From: Pseudoalteromonas shioyasakiensis
Lineage (GTDB): Bacteria; Pseudomonadota; Gammaproteobacteria; Enterobacterales; Alteromonadaceae
NCBI GenBank assembly: GCA_013391845.1
Contig: CP058414.1
Coordinates: forward strand, 3,148,501 to 3,212,500
DNA: 64,000 bases
Direction of reading: 5' to 3'
Part shown: piece after piece, positions 45,374 to 54,543 of the stretch
How the letters are laid out: every line of letters starts with the position of its first letter
How positions within the stretch are numbered: position 1 is the stretch's first letter
Notes under the pieces: model-generated
What the model was told of the DNA's origin: nothing
What the model saw: only the letters and a program-made list of their open reading frames with translations
Databases searched by the model: none
Made by a program: the position numbers and the translations under genes

Positions 45374-45388
45374 TGATTCGCATTATAT
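45374..45388 (+). promoter_or_regulatory. Weak candidate Fur-type operator before the FecA-like receptor
   Basis: TGATTCGCATTATAT resembles the 7-1-7 Fur inverted repeat at about nine of 14 positions, 52 bases before the start codon. Weak evidence. Confidence 0.25.
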
Positions 45389-45439
45389 TACATGTTTTAA
45401 TTGCGCCCGTTAAAAAAATCTAAATACACAGGACACACA

Positions 45440-47590
45440 ATGACACCTAAGTTTATTGTTTCTACGCTTTCGACTGCGGTCGCTTTATCTTTAAGCGCGA
45501 ATGCTTTTGCAAAAGATGTAACTAAAGAAGAGAAAAACTTTGAGCAGATCACTGTAATTGGCTCTGCATCTGCAATTAACGATATTCCAGGTTCTGCTAC
45601 ATTCATAGACGAGCAAGAACTAGAAAAGTTTGAATACACTGATATCTCTCGTGTTTTAAGTGCTGTACCTGGTGTATATGTACAAGAAGAAGACGGCTAT
45701 GGTCTTCGTCCTAATATCGGTATGCGTGGTACAGGCACAGGCCGTAACGACAAAATCTCTGTAATGGAAGATGGTGTACTTGTAGCACCTGCACCTTACT
45801 CTGCTCCTTCTGCTTACTACTTCCCTACTATGGGTCGTATGGAGTCTATCGAAGTACTAAAAGGTGCTGCTTCTGTTAAGTATGGTCCGCGTACAACCGG
45901 TGGTGTTTTAAACTTAGTTTCGCGTAGCTTACCAACAGAAGGCTCTAAAGGTTTACTTAACGCTGAACTTGGTAGCGATGGTTTCTACAAAGGTCATGCT
46001 TACTTCGGTAAAAAGAAAAACAACGCTGCTGGCCTTGTAGAAGTATTTACTTACGGCGCAGATGGCTTTAAAGACTTACCAGTTGGCAGCGACAACACAG
46101 GCTTTGAAAAGAACGATTTCTTATTAAAGTTTGGTTTTGACTTTGGTGACAACGAAGCACACAGCCTAGAAATGAAATTAAAGTACTCAGACGAGCGTTC
46201 TGACGAAACTTACATGGGTTTAACTGACGCTGATTACCAAGCAACCCCTTATCGTCGTTATGCTGCATCGCAAAACGACGAAATGAACACACAACACAAT
46301 GCATACCAAATTAACTATGCATACCGTTTTGGTAAAGGTTACGAGCTACTTGCTACAGCTTACTTAAACGACTTCCACCGTAACTGGTATAAAGCAAGTA
46401 AAGTAAGCACAAGTTACCTTGAGCAATATAGTGAATTTGAAGCAAACCCAACTAGCGAAGGTATTGAGGGTGTTGGCGTAAAAGCAAATAACCGTGATTA
46501 CCAAGCAAAAGGCTTACAAACTGAATTCCATATTCCTGCAGGTAACCACTACTTTACTGTTGGAGCACGTTACCATGAAGATGAAATGGATCGTTTCCAG
46601 TGGGAAGACAAATACACGCTTAACCAAGACTTATCAATGACGCTAACAGAAAAAGGCGTTCCAGGTTCAAACAGTAACCGTTTAGATAGCGCCGAAGCGA
46701 CTACCCTTTTCATTCAAGATGAGTGGTCACTTGATGCATTAGTAATTAGCGCTGGTCTTCGCTACGAAGACATCACAATCAAACGTGTTGAATGGGCTAA
46801 GTCTGATCCAAACCGTGAAAATGGTTTAACAAAAGACATCAGCAACGACACTGAGATCTTAGTGCCATCTCTAGGTGCAACATACACAGTAAGCGACAAC
46901 CTAACGCTGCTTGCTGGTATTCAAAAAGGTTACGCACCAGCAGCCCCTGGTAATGCAAACCAAGAAGAAGAAGAGAGTGTCAACATTGAGCTAGGTGGTC
47001 GTTACGATTACGCTGGCATTCAAGGTGAAGTAATTTACTTTAACTCTGACTACACAAACATGCACGGTAACTGTACTGCGTCTGTTGGTTGTAGCGATGA
47101 CAACATTGGCGATCAATACAACTACGGTGAAGTATCGGTGTCTGGTTTTGAGCTAAGCGCAGGTAAAGTGTTTGCTACAAACGCAGCTTCATTCCCAGTT
47201 CGCTTAACATACACTTACACTGATTCTGAGTTCGATAATGCATTTGAGTCAGATCTTTGGGGTAGCGTAGAAAAAGGCGATGCAATGCCATACGTACCTG
47301 AAAACCAATTAGCGCTTTCTGTAGGTGCTGAGTTCTCAAGCTTTGTATTCGATACACAAATGCGTTACGTGTCTGATGCACACGCAGACTTAACAGACTC
47401 AGGTCGCAATGCAATCGACAGCCGCGTTGTGTGGGATTTAGCTGCTAAATACTTAATCGACGACAAACAAAAAGTGTACTTAACAATAGACAACCTGTTT
47501 GACAAAACCTACGTTGCAAACCGTGCAAACGGTGGTATTCAACCTGGCAAACCACGTAGCCTACAACTGGGTTACAGCTACTCGTTTTAA
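45440..47590 (+). CDS. FecA-like TonB-dependent receptor (no STN domain)
   Basis: About 716 residues from the ATG at 45440, with AGGA eight bases upstream; an in-frame ATG at 45401 would put a charged stretch before the signal peptide. Signal peptide ends near NAFA. TonB box region EQITVIGSA, plug (about 45-165: IPGSATFIDEQELEKFEY, GVYVQEEDGYGLRPNIGMRG, SIEVLKGAASVKYGP, TTGGVLNLVSRS) and a barrel ending in LQLGYSYSF. The NIGMRGTG and APAPYSAPSAYYFP stretch is typical of Fe(III)-dicitrate-receptor-like proteins. No sigma or FecR gene is near. Terminator follows at 47612. Confidence 0.9.
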   Translation: MTPKFIVSTLSTAVALSLSANAFAKDVTKEEKNFEQITVIGSASAINDIPGSATFIDEQELEKFEYTDISRVLSAVPGVYVQEEDGYGLRPNIGMRGTGTGRNDKISVMEDGVLVAPAPYSAPSAYYFPTMGRMESIEVLKGAASVKYGPRTTGGVLNLVSRSLPTEGSKGLLNAELGSDGFYKGHAYFGKKKNNAAGLVEVFTYGADGFKDLPVGSDNTGFEKNDFLLKFGFDFGDNEAHSLEMKLKYSDERSDETYMGLTDADYQATPYRRYAASQNDEMNTQHNAYQINYAYRFGKGYELLATAYLNDFHRNWYKASKVSTSYLEQYSEFEANPTSEGIEGVGVKANNRDYQAKGLQTEFHIPAGNHYFTVGARYHEDEMDRFQWEDKYTLNQDLSMTLTEKGVPGSNSNRLDSAEATTLFIQDEWSLDALVISAGLRYEDITIKRVEWAKSDPNRENGLTKDISNDTEILVPSLGATYTVSDNLTLLAGIQKGYAPAAPGNANQEEEESVNIELGGRYDYAGIQGEVIYFNSDYTNMHGNCTASVGCSDDNIGDQYNYGEVSVSGFELSAGKVFATNAASFPVRLTYTYTDSEFDNAFESDLWGSVEKGDAMPYVPENQLALSVGAEFSSFVFDTQMRYVSDAHADLTDSGRNAIDSRVVWDLAAKYLIDDKQKVYLTIDNLFDKTYVANRANGGIQPGKPRSLQLGYSYSF

Positions 47591-47611
47591 TAAAACGTTT
47601 TAGCGAAATTT

Positions 47612-47646
47612 AAAAAGCCGTGTGATGAAAATCCCACGGCTTTTTT
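47612..47646 (+). terminator. Terminator of the FecA-like receptor gene
   Basis: AAAAAGCCGTG pairs with CACGGCTTTTT, T run at 47641-47646. Confidence 0.8.
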
Positions 47647-47649
47647 GTG

Positions 47650-47945
47650 GGTGAGAGTTAGCAAAATTGTAGCTGCCATTTTATATCGCGTAGGATTGGT
47701 GCTAGGTGCTAGGTGCTAGGTGCTAGGTGCTAGGTGCTAGGTGCTAGGTGCTAGGTGCTAGGTGCTAACAGCATAGCGTTGGTTTTAGGTTGGAGTACCT
47801 CCCCCTTCAATTATTCAGCGTTATAACGCCTCCTACAACTCGCATCTCGACCCTCGAAACTCGTACCTTTCCCCTTTACTCTTTCTAACTCGCTAACTTT
47901 TTCTATCTGATAGCTGACGGCTGAAAGCTGATGGCTTTAGTTTAC
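47650..47945 (+). repeat. Intergenic repeat-module locus 8 with ten-copy heptamer array
   Basis: GAGTTAGCAAAATTGTAGC (47654) is followed by a TTTTATATCGCG hairpin module and by 70 bases of exact GGTGCTA repeats (47698-47767, ten copies). Then TCAGCGTTATAACGCCTCC (47813), the pyrimidine-rich CTCGAAACTCGTACCTTTCC module and CTGATAGCTGACGGCTGAAA (47910). Confidence 0.92.
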
Positions 47946-47950
47946 GATCA

Positions 47951-47983
47951 AAAAAGCCGCGGTGATGGGCGTACCGCGGCTTT
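47951..47983 (-). terminator. Terminator of the sugar transporter gene
   Basis: AAAGCCGCGGT and ACCGCGGCTTT form an 11-bp stem, with a T run in the leftward direction. Confidence 0.8.
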
Positions 47984-48013
47984 ACATAACTTTATAATTA
48001 GTTTGCTAATTTA

Positions 48014-49315
48014 CTACCAGCTTCTCACCTTATGGCCTTTTAAGGCATAGAATAAAATGAATACATAACTTGGGATCATGACAATATATGCACCTTGTGC
48101 GCCAAGGCCAGCAACATTGCCTAAACCAATTAACAATGGGCCGAGTGCACCACCGGCAATACCCATAATAAGTAAGCCTGATGCAGTGCCTGTTAAGCGA
48201 CCTAAACCAGCTAAAGCCAGTGGCCAAATAGCAGGCCAAACCATTGCATTAGCAAAGCCTAATAACGCAATGCACAAAAGAGGGTCCGGTAACTCAGGGC
48301 CACCAAATGGCACTAATAATAAGTTTGAAATAATGAATGAATCATTGCTGCCAAGTACCACTAGCAACACGGTAATAATACCAGCAATACCCGACATTAA
48401 TAACGCTGTTTGTTGGCTCATAAAGCGCGGAATAGTCAAAATACCAATTGCGTAACCAATCAACATACACGCCATAGTATAAGAGGTCATGACTGAGTAG
48501 TCGGCAACGCCAATCTGTAATGCGTAAGAACCAATTGTGTCTGCCGCAATAACTTCAACAGCAACGTATAGTGCAATACCAACAACACCTAAAACCAAGT
48601 GTGGGTGTGCAAGCGTTTCTTTAATTTCACCTTTACCGTTTGATGTTTTGTCTTCATCAAAAACTAAATCAGGTAATGGAGCAAATTTAGCAAATGCGGC
48701 AAATAACATGATTAAAGCCGCAATCAATACATAGGGCATGATAAGACTATTAGCCATAATATCTTTTTGTTCTTGCGATAGTTTACCTGCGCCATCTACA
48801 ACACCGCTTACTACCACTGCAGCAAAAATCACCGGCACGATCACGCCTGCAAATTTGTTTAATAAGCCCATAATACAAACACGCACGGCGGCTGATTTCT
48901 CAGAGCCCATTTTAACCACATATGGGTTAACTGCGGTTTGAAGCACGGTTTGCCCAACACCAATCATTAGCTGCGCGAACAAGAAAATCTCGATCATTTG
49001 CAGTTTTGCAGCGGGAATATACATCAGCGCCGATAAAGCCATAATCGCACAGCCAATCGCCATGCCATTCTTATAACCAACACGTTTGATCAGCATCGCC
49101 GATGGGATGCCGGCAACTGTTACTGCAATATAAAAAGAAGAGATGATAAACGAAGCTTGTAACGGCGAAAGCTCAAGCATTTGCTGCAAAAATGGTGTGA
49201 TTGCACCATTAAGCCACGTTATACACCCTAAGATAAAAAACATTGAGCCGGCCAATACCATTGGCAGCCAGATGCTTTGTTTTGTGTTGTTGTCACACTC
49301 AACCGTTGCTTCCAT
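48014..49315 (-). CDS. FHS-family sugar MFS transporter (GluP/NagP/FucP type)
   Basis: 433 residues, twelve transmembrane helices. The first helix FFILGCITWLNGAITPFLQQ and the loop NPYVVKMGSEKSAAVRVCIM are hallmarks of the fucose/glucose/galactose:proton symporter group (FHS). In marine gammaproteobacteria these proteins import glucose, galactose or N-acetylglucosamine; the present sequence does not decide which. Neighbours give no clue: repeats and terminators on both sides isolate it. Start has AAGAGAA upstream. Confidence 0.88.
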   Translation of the reverse strand: MEATVECDNNTKQSIWLPMVLAGSMFFILGCITWLNGAITPFLQQMLELSPLQASFIISSFYIAVTVAGIPSAMLIKRVGYKNGMAIGCAIMALSALMYIPAAKLQMIEIFLFAQLMIGVGQTVLQTAVNPYVVKMGSEKSAAVRVCIMGLLNKFAGVIVPVIFAAVVVSGVVDGAGKLSQEQKDIMANSLIMPYVLIAALIMLFAAFAKFAPLPDLVFDEDKTSNGKGEIKETLAHPHLVLGVVGIALYVAVEVIAADTIGSYALQIGVADYSVMTSYTMACMLIGYAIGILTIPRFMSQQTALLMSGIAGIITVLLVVLGSNDSFIISNLLLVPFGGPELPDPLLCIALLGFANAMVWPAIWPLALAGLGRLTGTASGLLIMGIAGGALGPLLIGLGNVAGLGAQGAYIVMIPSYVFILFYALKGHKVRSW

Positions 49316-49461
49316 AATTGTTCTCTTAGTTTAATTATTTTTATTTGGTTGGAATCTAGTATACAACTCGATAAAGCTGTTTAATTTCCATACCAATCAC
49401 AAAAATTTAATCATACACTAACAAAAATGACAGCGCTATCATTTTGCGTTCATATAAGTGC

Positions 49462-49495
49462 AAAAAAGCCGCAGCTAATTGCTTAGCTGCGGCTT
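49462..49495 (-). terminator. Terminator of the ygfB-pepP-ubiH-ubiI operon
   Basis: AAGCCGCAGCTAA and TTAGCTGCGGCTT form a perfect 13-bp stem with a four-base loop; T run on the leftward side. Lies 29 bases past the ubiI stop. Confidence 0.85.
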
Positions 49496-49523
49496 AAACT
49501 AAATAGTAACAACTAGTTAGATG

Positions 49524-50690
49524 TTATTTACCAATCGCTTCTTTTGCGAACAAATGTTTAATTGGGCCAAGGTTATCAACTAGGCTTAAACCAACACCAC
49601 GTACGAGTTTTTTCAGTGGATTAGCGCCTGCAAATAGCTCTTTTAAGCCTTGCATCATGGCAATATGTTTTTGTGCATCAAGCTTGCGAGTACGTTCATA
49701 ATCACGCAGTGTGCGTGCGCTTGCAAACTCACCTTGCTCATTACTTAAAAGCTCAATTAAATAAGCGGCGTCTTTTAGGCCAAGATTCATACCTAAACCA
49801 GCTAATGGATGAATGGTATGCGCTGCATCGCCCATTAATACCACTTTGCCAGACACCCACTGCTGGGCGTAACGCATTTTAAGTGGAAATGCCATGCGCT
49901 CACTTTGCACTTCACATAAACCACATTGACCATCAAAGGCTGCCATTACTGCTTTATTAAAGTTGCTATCATCAAGCGCTAAGAGTGTCTCGCAGTGCTC
50001 TGGACTTGTTGACCATACAATTGAATGCGTGTGTTTGTCTGGTAACGGTAAGAACGCCAGCGGCCCTGTTGGCAAAAATACTTGGCGTGCCGTGTTGTTA
50101 TGCTCATCAGACGTTTTAACCGTAGCAACAATGGCGTGATGGTCGTAATCTTTAAAAGTAATTGGCATATTGAACTGCTTGCGAATAGCCGAATTAGCAC
50201 CATCAGCAGCCACTAATAATTTAGCAATCACAGGCTCGCCGCTTTCAAGCGTAATAAATACATCAGATTCAGTTTGATGAATTTGCTGATAACGGGTTTC
50301 GAACAATAAAGTGGCATTACTTTGCTTTTCAAGTTCGCTAATTAAAGCGTAGCGAATAATATCATTTTCAACGATATGACCTAGCTGTGGTAAGTCGAGG
50401 TCGTTATGATCAAAATGAATTTTACCAAAGCTGTCTTGGTCACGTACATCCATCGACGTATAAGGTGTGGCACGCTGTTTAATGATCTCTTGCCAAGCAT
50501 TCAAAGACTCAAATAAGCCCTGACTGGCAAGACTCAATGCGCTTACTCGAAGTGCATAATCATCACCCGGTAAGGTTTGATTTTTACTTGCATCAACAAC
50601 TACAACACTGATATCTGCTTTTGCTAAACCAAGTGCTAGCGTAAGACCAACACAACCACCACCGACAATACAAACTTGTGCTTGTTTCAT
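49524..50690 (-). CDS. ubiI: 2-polyprenylphenol C5-hydroxylase UbiI (VisC)
   Basis: 388 residues, class A FAD-dependent hydroxylase. Features: FAD-binding GGGCVGL (residues 9-15), NADPH/FAD DG motif AADGANS, and GDAAHTIHPLAGLGMNLG near residue 280. E. coli UbiI adds the C5 hydroxyl in ubiquinone synthesis; LGHIVEN and QVFLPTGPLAFLPLPD match it well. It is last in the leftward operon ygfB-pepP-ubiH-ubiI, and its ATG overlaps the ubiH stop by four bases. Confidence 0.93.
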   Translation of the reverse strand: MKQAQVCIVGGGCVGLTLALGLAKADISVVVVDASKNQTLPGDDYALRVSALSLASQGLFESLNAWQEIIKQRATPYTSMDVRDQDSFGKIHFDHNDLDLPQLGHIVENDIIRYALISELEKQSNATLLFETRYQQIHQTESDVFITLESGEPVIAKLLVAADGANSAIRKQFNMPITFKDYDHHAIVATVKTSDEHNNTARQVFLPTGPLAFLPLPDKHTHSIVWSTSPEHCETLLALDDSNFNKAVMAAFDGQCGLCEVQSERMAFPLKMRYAQQWVSGKVVLMGDAAHTIHPLAGLGMNLGLKDAAYLIELLSNEQGEFASARTLRDYERTRKLDAQKHIAMMQGLKELFAGANPLKKLVRGVGLSLVDNLGPIKHLFAKEAIGK

Positions 50691-51868
50691 ATCCGTTTAC
50701 CTTGCTTAACCTGACCCATAAGCTGTTTTGCCAGCGGGGTTTTTAACGAGGAGAATAAATCCATTGAGAAAAGGCCAATGCTGCGACCAAGTGCGAGCAA
50801 TCGTGATGAGTTTGAGAACAAACGCACTAGGCTGTCTGTGAGTGTCATCACAGTAGTAATGTCCTTGCTACGCGTTTGACTGTAATAACGGGTAAAAGCG
50901 TAATCACCAAGGTCGCTTCTATTAGCCATATCACACAATAGTTGTACATCTCGCAGGCCTAAGTTAAAGCCCTGCCCTGCAATTGGGTGAATAGCGTGGC
51001 CTGCATTCCCTATTAATACCGTGCGATGGCTGCTAAGTGACTCTGCTTTACCGTAAACCAGAGGGTAGCTTGCACGCATGCCTACTTTGCTAAATGAACC
51101 GCCGCAGTAACCAAATGCTTTTTGTAAAGCAGCTAAAAAAGCATCGTCTTCAAGTGTCATATAGTGCTCAACTTGCTCAGGCTCCATGCACCATACTAGT
51201 GAGTATCTGTTATTACTCATTGGCAACAGTGCCATTGGGCCGTATTCCGTAAAGCGCTCAAAAGCATGATGATGATGACCACCAGCCACTTCGATGTTGG
51301 CAATAATTGCCGCTTGCTGATAAGCGCGGGTATTAAACTCAATATTGGCCAACTTACGGCTTTGTGAATGAGCACCATCAGCAACCACCACAAGCTTTGC
51401 ACTTAACTGCTCACCTGAGCTCAGCGTGATGTTGGCACAGTTGCTCAGGTATTCAAGTTTGGCGACTGTATCAGGGCAAAATAAACGGACATCAGTTCGC
51501 ATGAGTTGCTGATGAAGACTACGCCCAAATGGATTCACTTCGACCACATAGCCAAGGGCATCATGGCCGTATTCTTGGCAATCAATATGTGTTTTACCAA
51601 AATGACCACGATCAGATACGGTTACTTTTTCAATCGCTGCCGCAAATGGCGCTTGGCAATCAAAGGCATTAATTGATTTTAAGTACTGCACCGACTGCTG
51701 AGCCAGCGCAATGCTTCTATCATCAAAGCTTGGGTGATAGTCTGCGCTTACTTCATTTGCCTCAATTACAGCGATTGATAACTGCTTATTGCTCTGTTTT
51801 AGGCCCAGTGCACAACTTGCACCCGCCATTCCACCGCCGATAATGACAACATCAAACTGCTTTGCCAC
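50687..51868 (-). CDS. ubiH: 2-octaprenyl-6-methoxyphenol hydroxylase UbiH
   Basis: 393 residues, starting with GTG at 51868 behind AGGAGC. FAD-binding GGGMAGA, DG motif VADGAHS and GNAGHAIHPIAGQGFNLGLRD; the Asn in place of the usual Asp is normal for UbiH. It hydroxylates C1 of the ubiquinone ring. Third gene in the conserved operon and overlapping ubiI. Confidence 0.93.
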   Translation of the reverse strand: MAKQFDVVIIGGGMAGASCALGLKQSNKQLSIAVIEANEVSADYHPSFDDRSIALAQQSVQYLKSINAFDCQAPFAAAIEKVTVSDRGHFGKTHIDCQEYGHDALGYVVEVNPFGRSLHQQLMRTDVRLFCPDTVAKLEYLSNCANITLSSGEQLSAKLVVVADGAHSQSRKLANIEFNTRAYQQAAIIANIEVAGGHHHHAFERFTEYGPMALLPMSNNRYSLVWCMEPEQVEHYMTLEDDAFLAALQKAFGYCGGSFSKVGMRASYPLVYGKAESLSSHRTVLIGNAGHAIHPIAGQGFNLGLRDVQLLCDMANRSDLGDYAFTRYYSQTRSKDITTVMTLTDSLVRLFSNSSRLLALGRSIGLFSMDLFSSLKTPLAKQLMGQVKQGKRI

Positions 51869-51876
51869 GCTTGCTC

Positions 51877-53202
51877 CTAGCCTTTGTTTGCTTGCATCAC
51901 TGCTTCAATGTCACTAATGGTTTTTGGAACCGAAATGGTCAGGTTTTCATGGCCATCTTGAGTGACAAGTAAGTTATCTTCAATACGAATACCGATGCCT
52001 TTATATTGCTCTGGTGCTTTTGCATCTTCGCTAATATATAAACCCGGCTCGATAGTTAGCACCATGCCCGGCTCAAATACACGCTCTTTTTCATCAAGCT
52101 TATATTCGCCAACATCGTGAACGTCTAACCCTAACCAGTGGCCAAGTCCATGCATGTAAAAGGCTTTGCACGCTTGGTTAGCCATTAGTTCATCAAGCTC
52201 GCCCGTTAGAATGCCTAAATCAATGAGCCCTTGCGTAAGTACCGTCGAGGCCAATTCATTGGCTTTAGACAAACTACCACCCGGTTTTACTTGGCTAAAT
52301 GCCGCTTCTTGGGCTGCTAATACAATATTGTAAAGCGCTGCTTGAGGTTCGCTAAATTTGCCATTGATTGGGAAAGTCCGTGTAATATCTGCCGCATAAC
52401 CTTCAAGTTCACAGCCAGAATCAATTAACACTAAATCACCATCTTTTAGTTCAGCGTCATTTTGTGTGTAGTGCAAAATATTGGCGTTGTCACCACTGCC
52501 CACAATCGTGCCATAAGCAGGATGACGAGCACCATTCATTGCATAATGATGATGCAGTTCAGCTTCTAATTGGTATTCAGTTGCGCCTGGTTTGGCAAAC
52601 TGCATAGCGCGAATATGACCTTGCGCACTAATTTCGCAGGCTTTGCGCATAATGTTTAATTCTGCGTCAGATTTAAATAAACGCATTTCGTGCACTAAAC
52701 CACGAATATCTTTAATGGTGTGCGGGGCTTTGTAGCCTTTTTTAGGTGCGCCGCGAAGTGTGCTTAATAAATCCCAGATCTTTGCATCGAAGTTTGGGTA
52801 AGTGCCTTGTGCATAAAATAAAATCTGCTGGCCGTTCACCAAATCTAATAATTGTTCATCTAGTTCAGTAAGTGGGCTAGTTGCGTCGAGTAAGTACTCA
52901 GATTTAGCCTTTTCGAAGCCTATTCTGCGACCATGCCAAATTTCAGCAAGTTTGTCTTTGTTACGGCAAATAAGAGTACTTGGCGTATCGCTCGACGGAC
53001 ACAATACTAAAACTGCATCCGGTTCGTTAAACCCTGTTAGGTAGAAGAAATCACTGTCTTGGCGAAATGCATACTCAGTATCACGACTACGTGTTACTTC
53101 TCCTGCAGCAGGAATAATAGCCACACTGTTTTTATCCATCATCGCAAGCAGACGCTCACGACGGGCTTTAAATTCAGCTTTATCGATTACAATAGACGAC
53201 AT
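51877..53202 (-). CDS. pepP: Xaa-Pro aminopeptidase
   Basis: 441 residues, M24 metallopeptidase. Removes N-terminal residues that precede proline. The dinuclear metal ligands are visible: Asp in IDSGCELEGY, Asp in AADITRTFP, His in HGLGHWLGLDVHD, Glu in TIEPGLY and Glu in GIRIEDN. The N-terminal domain (about 1-170) is the aminopeptidase-P type. Nine bases from ubiH and 20 from ygfB, as in E. coli. Confidence 0.96.
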   Translation of the reverse strand: MSSIVIDKAEFKARRERLLAMMDKNSVAIIPAAGEVTRSRDTEYAFRQDSDFFYLTGFNEPDAVLVLCPSSDTPSTLICRNKDKLAEIWHGRRIGFEKAKSEYLLDATSPLTELDEQLLDLVNGQQILFYAQGTYPNFDAKIWDLLSTLRGAPKKGYKAPHTIKDIRGLVHEMRLFKSDAELNIMRKACEISAQGHIRAMQFAKPGATEYQLEAELHHHYAMNGARHPAYGTIVGSGDNANILHYTQNDAELKDGDLVLIDSGCELEGYAADITRTFPINGKFSEPQAALYNIVLAAQEAAFSQVKPGGSLSKANELASTVLTQGLIDLGILTGELDELMANQACKAFYMHGLGHWLGLDVHDVGEYKLDEKERVFEPGMVLTIEPGLYISEDAKAPEQYKGIGIRIEDNLLVTQDGHENLTISVPKTISDIEAVMQANKG

Positions 53203-53222
53203 GCTAAACCTCTGTAATTTGA

Positions 53223-53786
53223 TTAGTGAAGGGTCTTCTTAGGATTTTTGTCTGTAGGCTCTTTACCTAGCTCAGCAAAACATAACAACGCAGAAACACG
53301 CACATATTCAATCACCTCGTGCAGTGCTTGGCTATCTTCTTCGGTCTCTTCAAACATGGTGTCTAAGCGGGTAATTTCACTAAAATCGCTAATTACTTCT
53401 TTCACATCAGCTGATAACTTGCCGTAATCTTTTTGTTTTAACCCAAAACCAAGCATAAAACCCGATACCCAAGATACTAATCCATTAGCTAAATCGATCA
53501 GTGTTTCATCATCGCTTGGTAAGAATAGATCAAACTGAAATTCTTCATCACTAAAGCTGGCCACAACCTGAGAATAAACGTCAGCAAAAAATGCTTTTAA
53601 ATCTTTATTGAAGGCTAAGCCATCGTTGAATACATCACTTAGTAAACCTAAGTATTCTTCGGCTTCAATATTGATGCCACAGGCTAATAAACCACTGATC
53701 ACACCATGGGCTTCGGCTGGTGCGACGAAAATTTCATTTTTTTCTAATAACAATTGGGCTTGTTGGTAATCAGGTAACGTGCTCAT
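53223..53786 (-). CDS. ygfB: YgfB/UPF0149 family protein
   Basis: 187 residues, matching the YgfB (UPF0149) family: EAHGVISGLLACG near residue 22, GLVSWVSGFMLGFGL near 105, and the acidic composition. In Pseudomonas aeruginosa YgfB acts on AlpA-dependent lysis and beta-lactam resistance, elsewhere the role is unclear. First gene of the leftward operon; 6S RNA lies divergently about 190 bases away. Confidence 0.9.
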   Translation of the reverse strand: MSTLPDYQQAQLLLEKNEIFVAPAEAHGVISGLLACGINIEAEEYLGLLSDVFNDGLAFNKDLKAFFADVYSQVVASFSDEEFQFDLFLPSDDETLIDLANGLVSWVSGFMLGFGLKQKDYGKLSADVKEVISDFSEITRLDTMFEETEEDSQALHEVIEYVRVSALLCFAELGKEPTDKNPKKTLH

Positions 53787-53969
53787 AACTTTTTCTTTGT
53801 TCGGCTAAGTAACGCCATGCTACCACTCGATAAATCGCAACTCCAATTAATTGTATGATTGAGGTCAAAAAGCAATCTGAAAAGTAAATAAGCAGTTAAA
53901 GGTGGGGAAAAACTACGCGAACGATCCGCTTTTTTTACTTCTATGGTTTAAGGATTGAAACTTGTCTTA

Positions 53970-54166
53970 TATACTGAAGGTGTTCCCTAGGGTGTAGGAG
54001 CTTGGTTAAGTCCCTGAGCCGATAAATTTTATGTTAGGGTTTCTGTTCGTTTACTATTGTGCAAGCTCGGCATGTACCGAGAAGCCTACGGTAGACCGCA
54101 GATCCCCGCCCTGAAACCTCAAGGTTTCAGGACTGACACCGGGCACCGCATACTTGGGGAACACCA
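53970..54166 (+). ncRNA. ssrS: 6S RNA
   Basis: About 188 bases starting near 53979. The closing stem GGTGTTCCC (53979) pairs with GGGGAACACC (54156-54165). Inside are the conserved 6S signatures GTCCCTGAGCCGATA (54011-54025), GCTCGG...CCGAGAAGCCT (54065-54088) and the CCTGAAACC/GGTTTCAGG hairpin (54111-54131), in the same order as in E. coli ssrS. A TATACT box (53970-53975) is a plausible promoter. 6S RNA mimics an open promoter and sequesters sigma-70 RNA polymerase in stationary phase. The setting next to ygfB-pepP is conserved in gammaproteobacteria, though zapA, usually between them, is missing. Confidence 0.92.
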
Positions 54167-54169
54167 TCA

Positions 54170-54420
54170 AGCTATCAGCTATCAGCTATCAGCTATCAGC
54201 TATCAGCTATCAGCTATCAGCTATCAGCTATCAGCTATCAGCTATCAGCTATCAGCTATCAGCTATCGAAAATCTTCCATGTAGTTTTTCTTTTATACAA
54301 GAACTTATTACTCTTATTCGCGCGAAATAAATTTCACGCCTACGGTATCGGGTTTAGCCATAGCAATGTGCGGGCACAATCTAACTTTACTCTTTCCCCT
54401 CGCTAACTTTATTCTTTTAA
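54170..54420 (+). repeat. Intergenic repeat-module locus 9 with fourteen-copy AGCTATC array
   Basis: Fourteen exact AGCTATC heptamers fill 54170-54267, starting four bases after the 6S RNA closing stem. Then CGCGAAATAAATTTCACGCC (54321-54340), GCAATGTGCGGGCACAATC (54363) and a CTTTACTCTTTCCCCTCGC module. A frame across this stretch would read ISYQLSA repeats and is not a gene. The remainder to 54543 shows nothing. Confidence 0.93.
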
Positions 54421-54543
54421 AACAAAAAACGCAGGATAAATCCGCCGCCACTCGTTACCTGTAGCAGCGGGTTTACCCCCGCGTCCTAGAACCTAGCTCC
54501 TAGCGCCTAATATCAACCAAGCGCTAACTGTTAACTTCGAGCT

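Noticed and set aside
53787..53969. zapA expected between ygfB and ssrS
   Set aside because: The gap is too short and no ZapA-like frame is present on either strand.
54057..54284. 75-codon open frame across 6S RNA and the heptamer array
   Set aside because: It overlaps the 6S RNA and consists mostly of translated AGCTATC repeats (ISYQLSA). The similar frame at 60402-60614 is rejected for the same reason.
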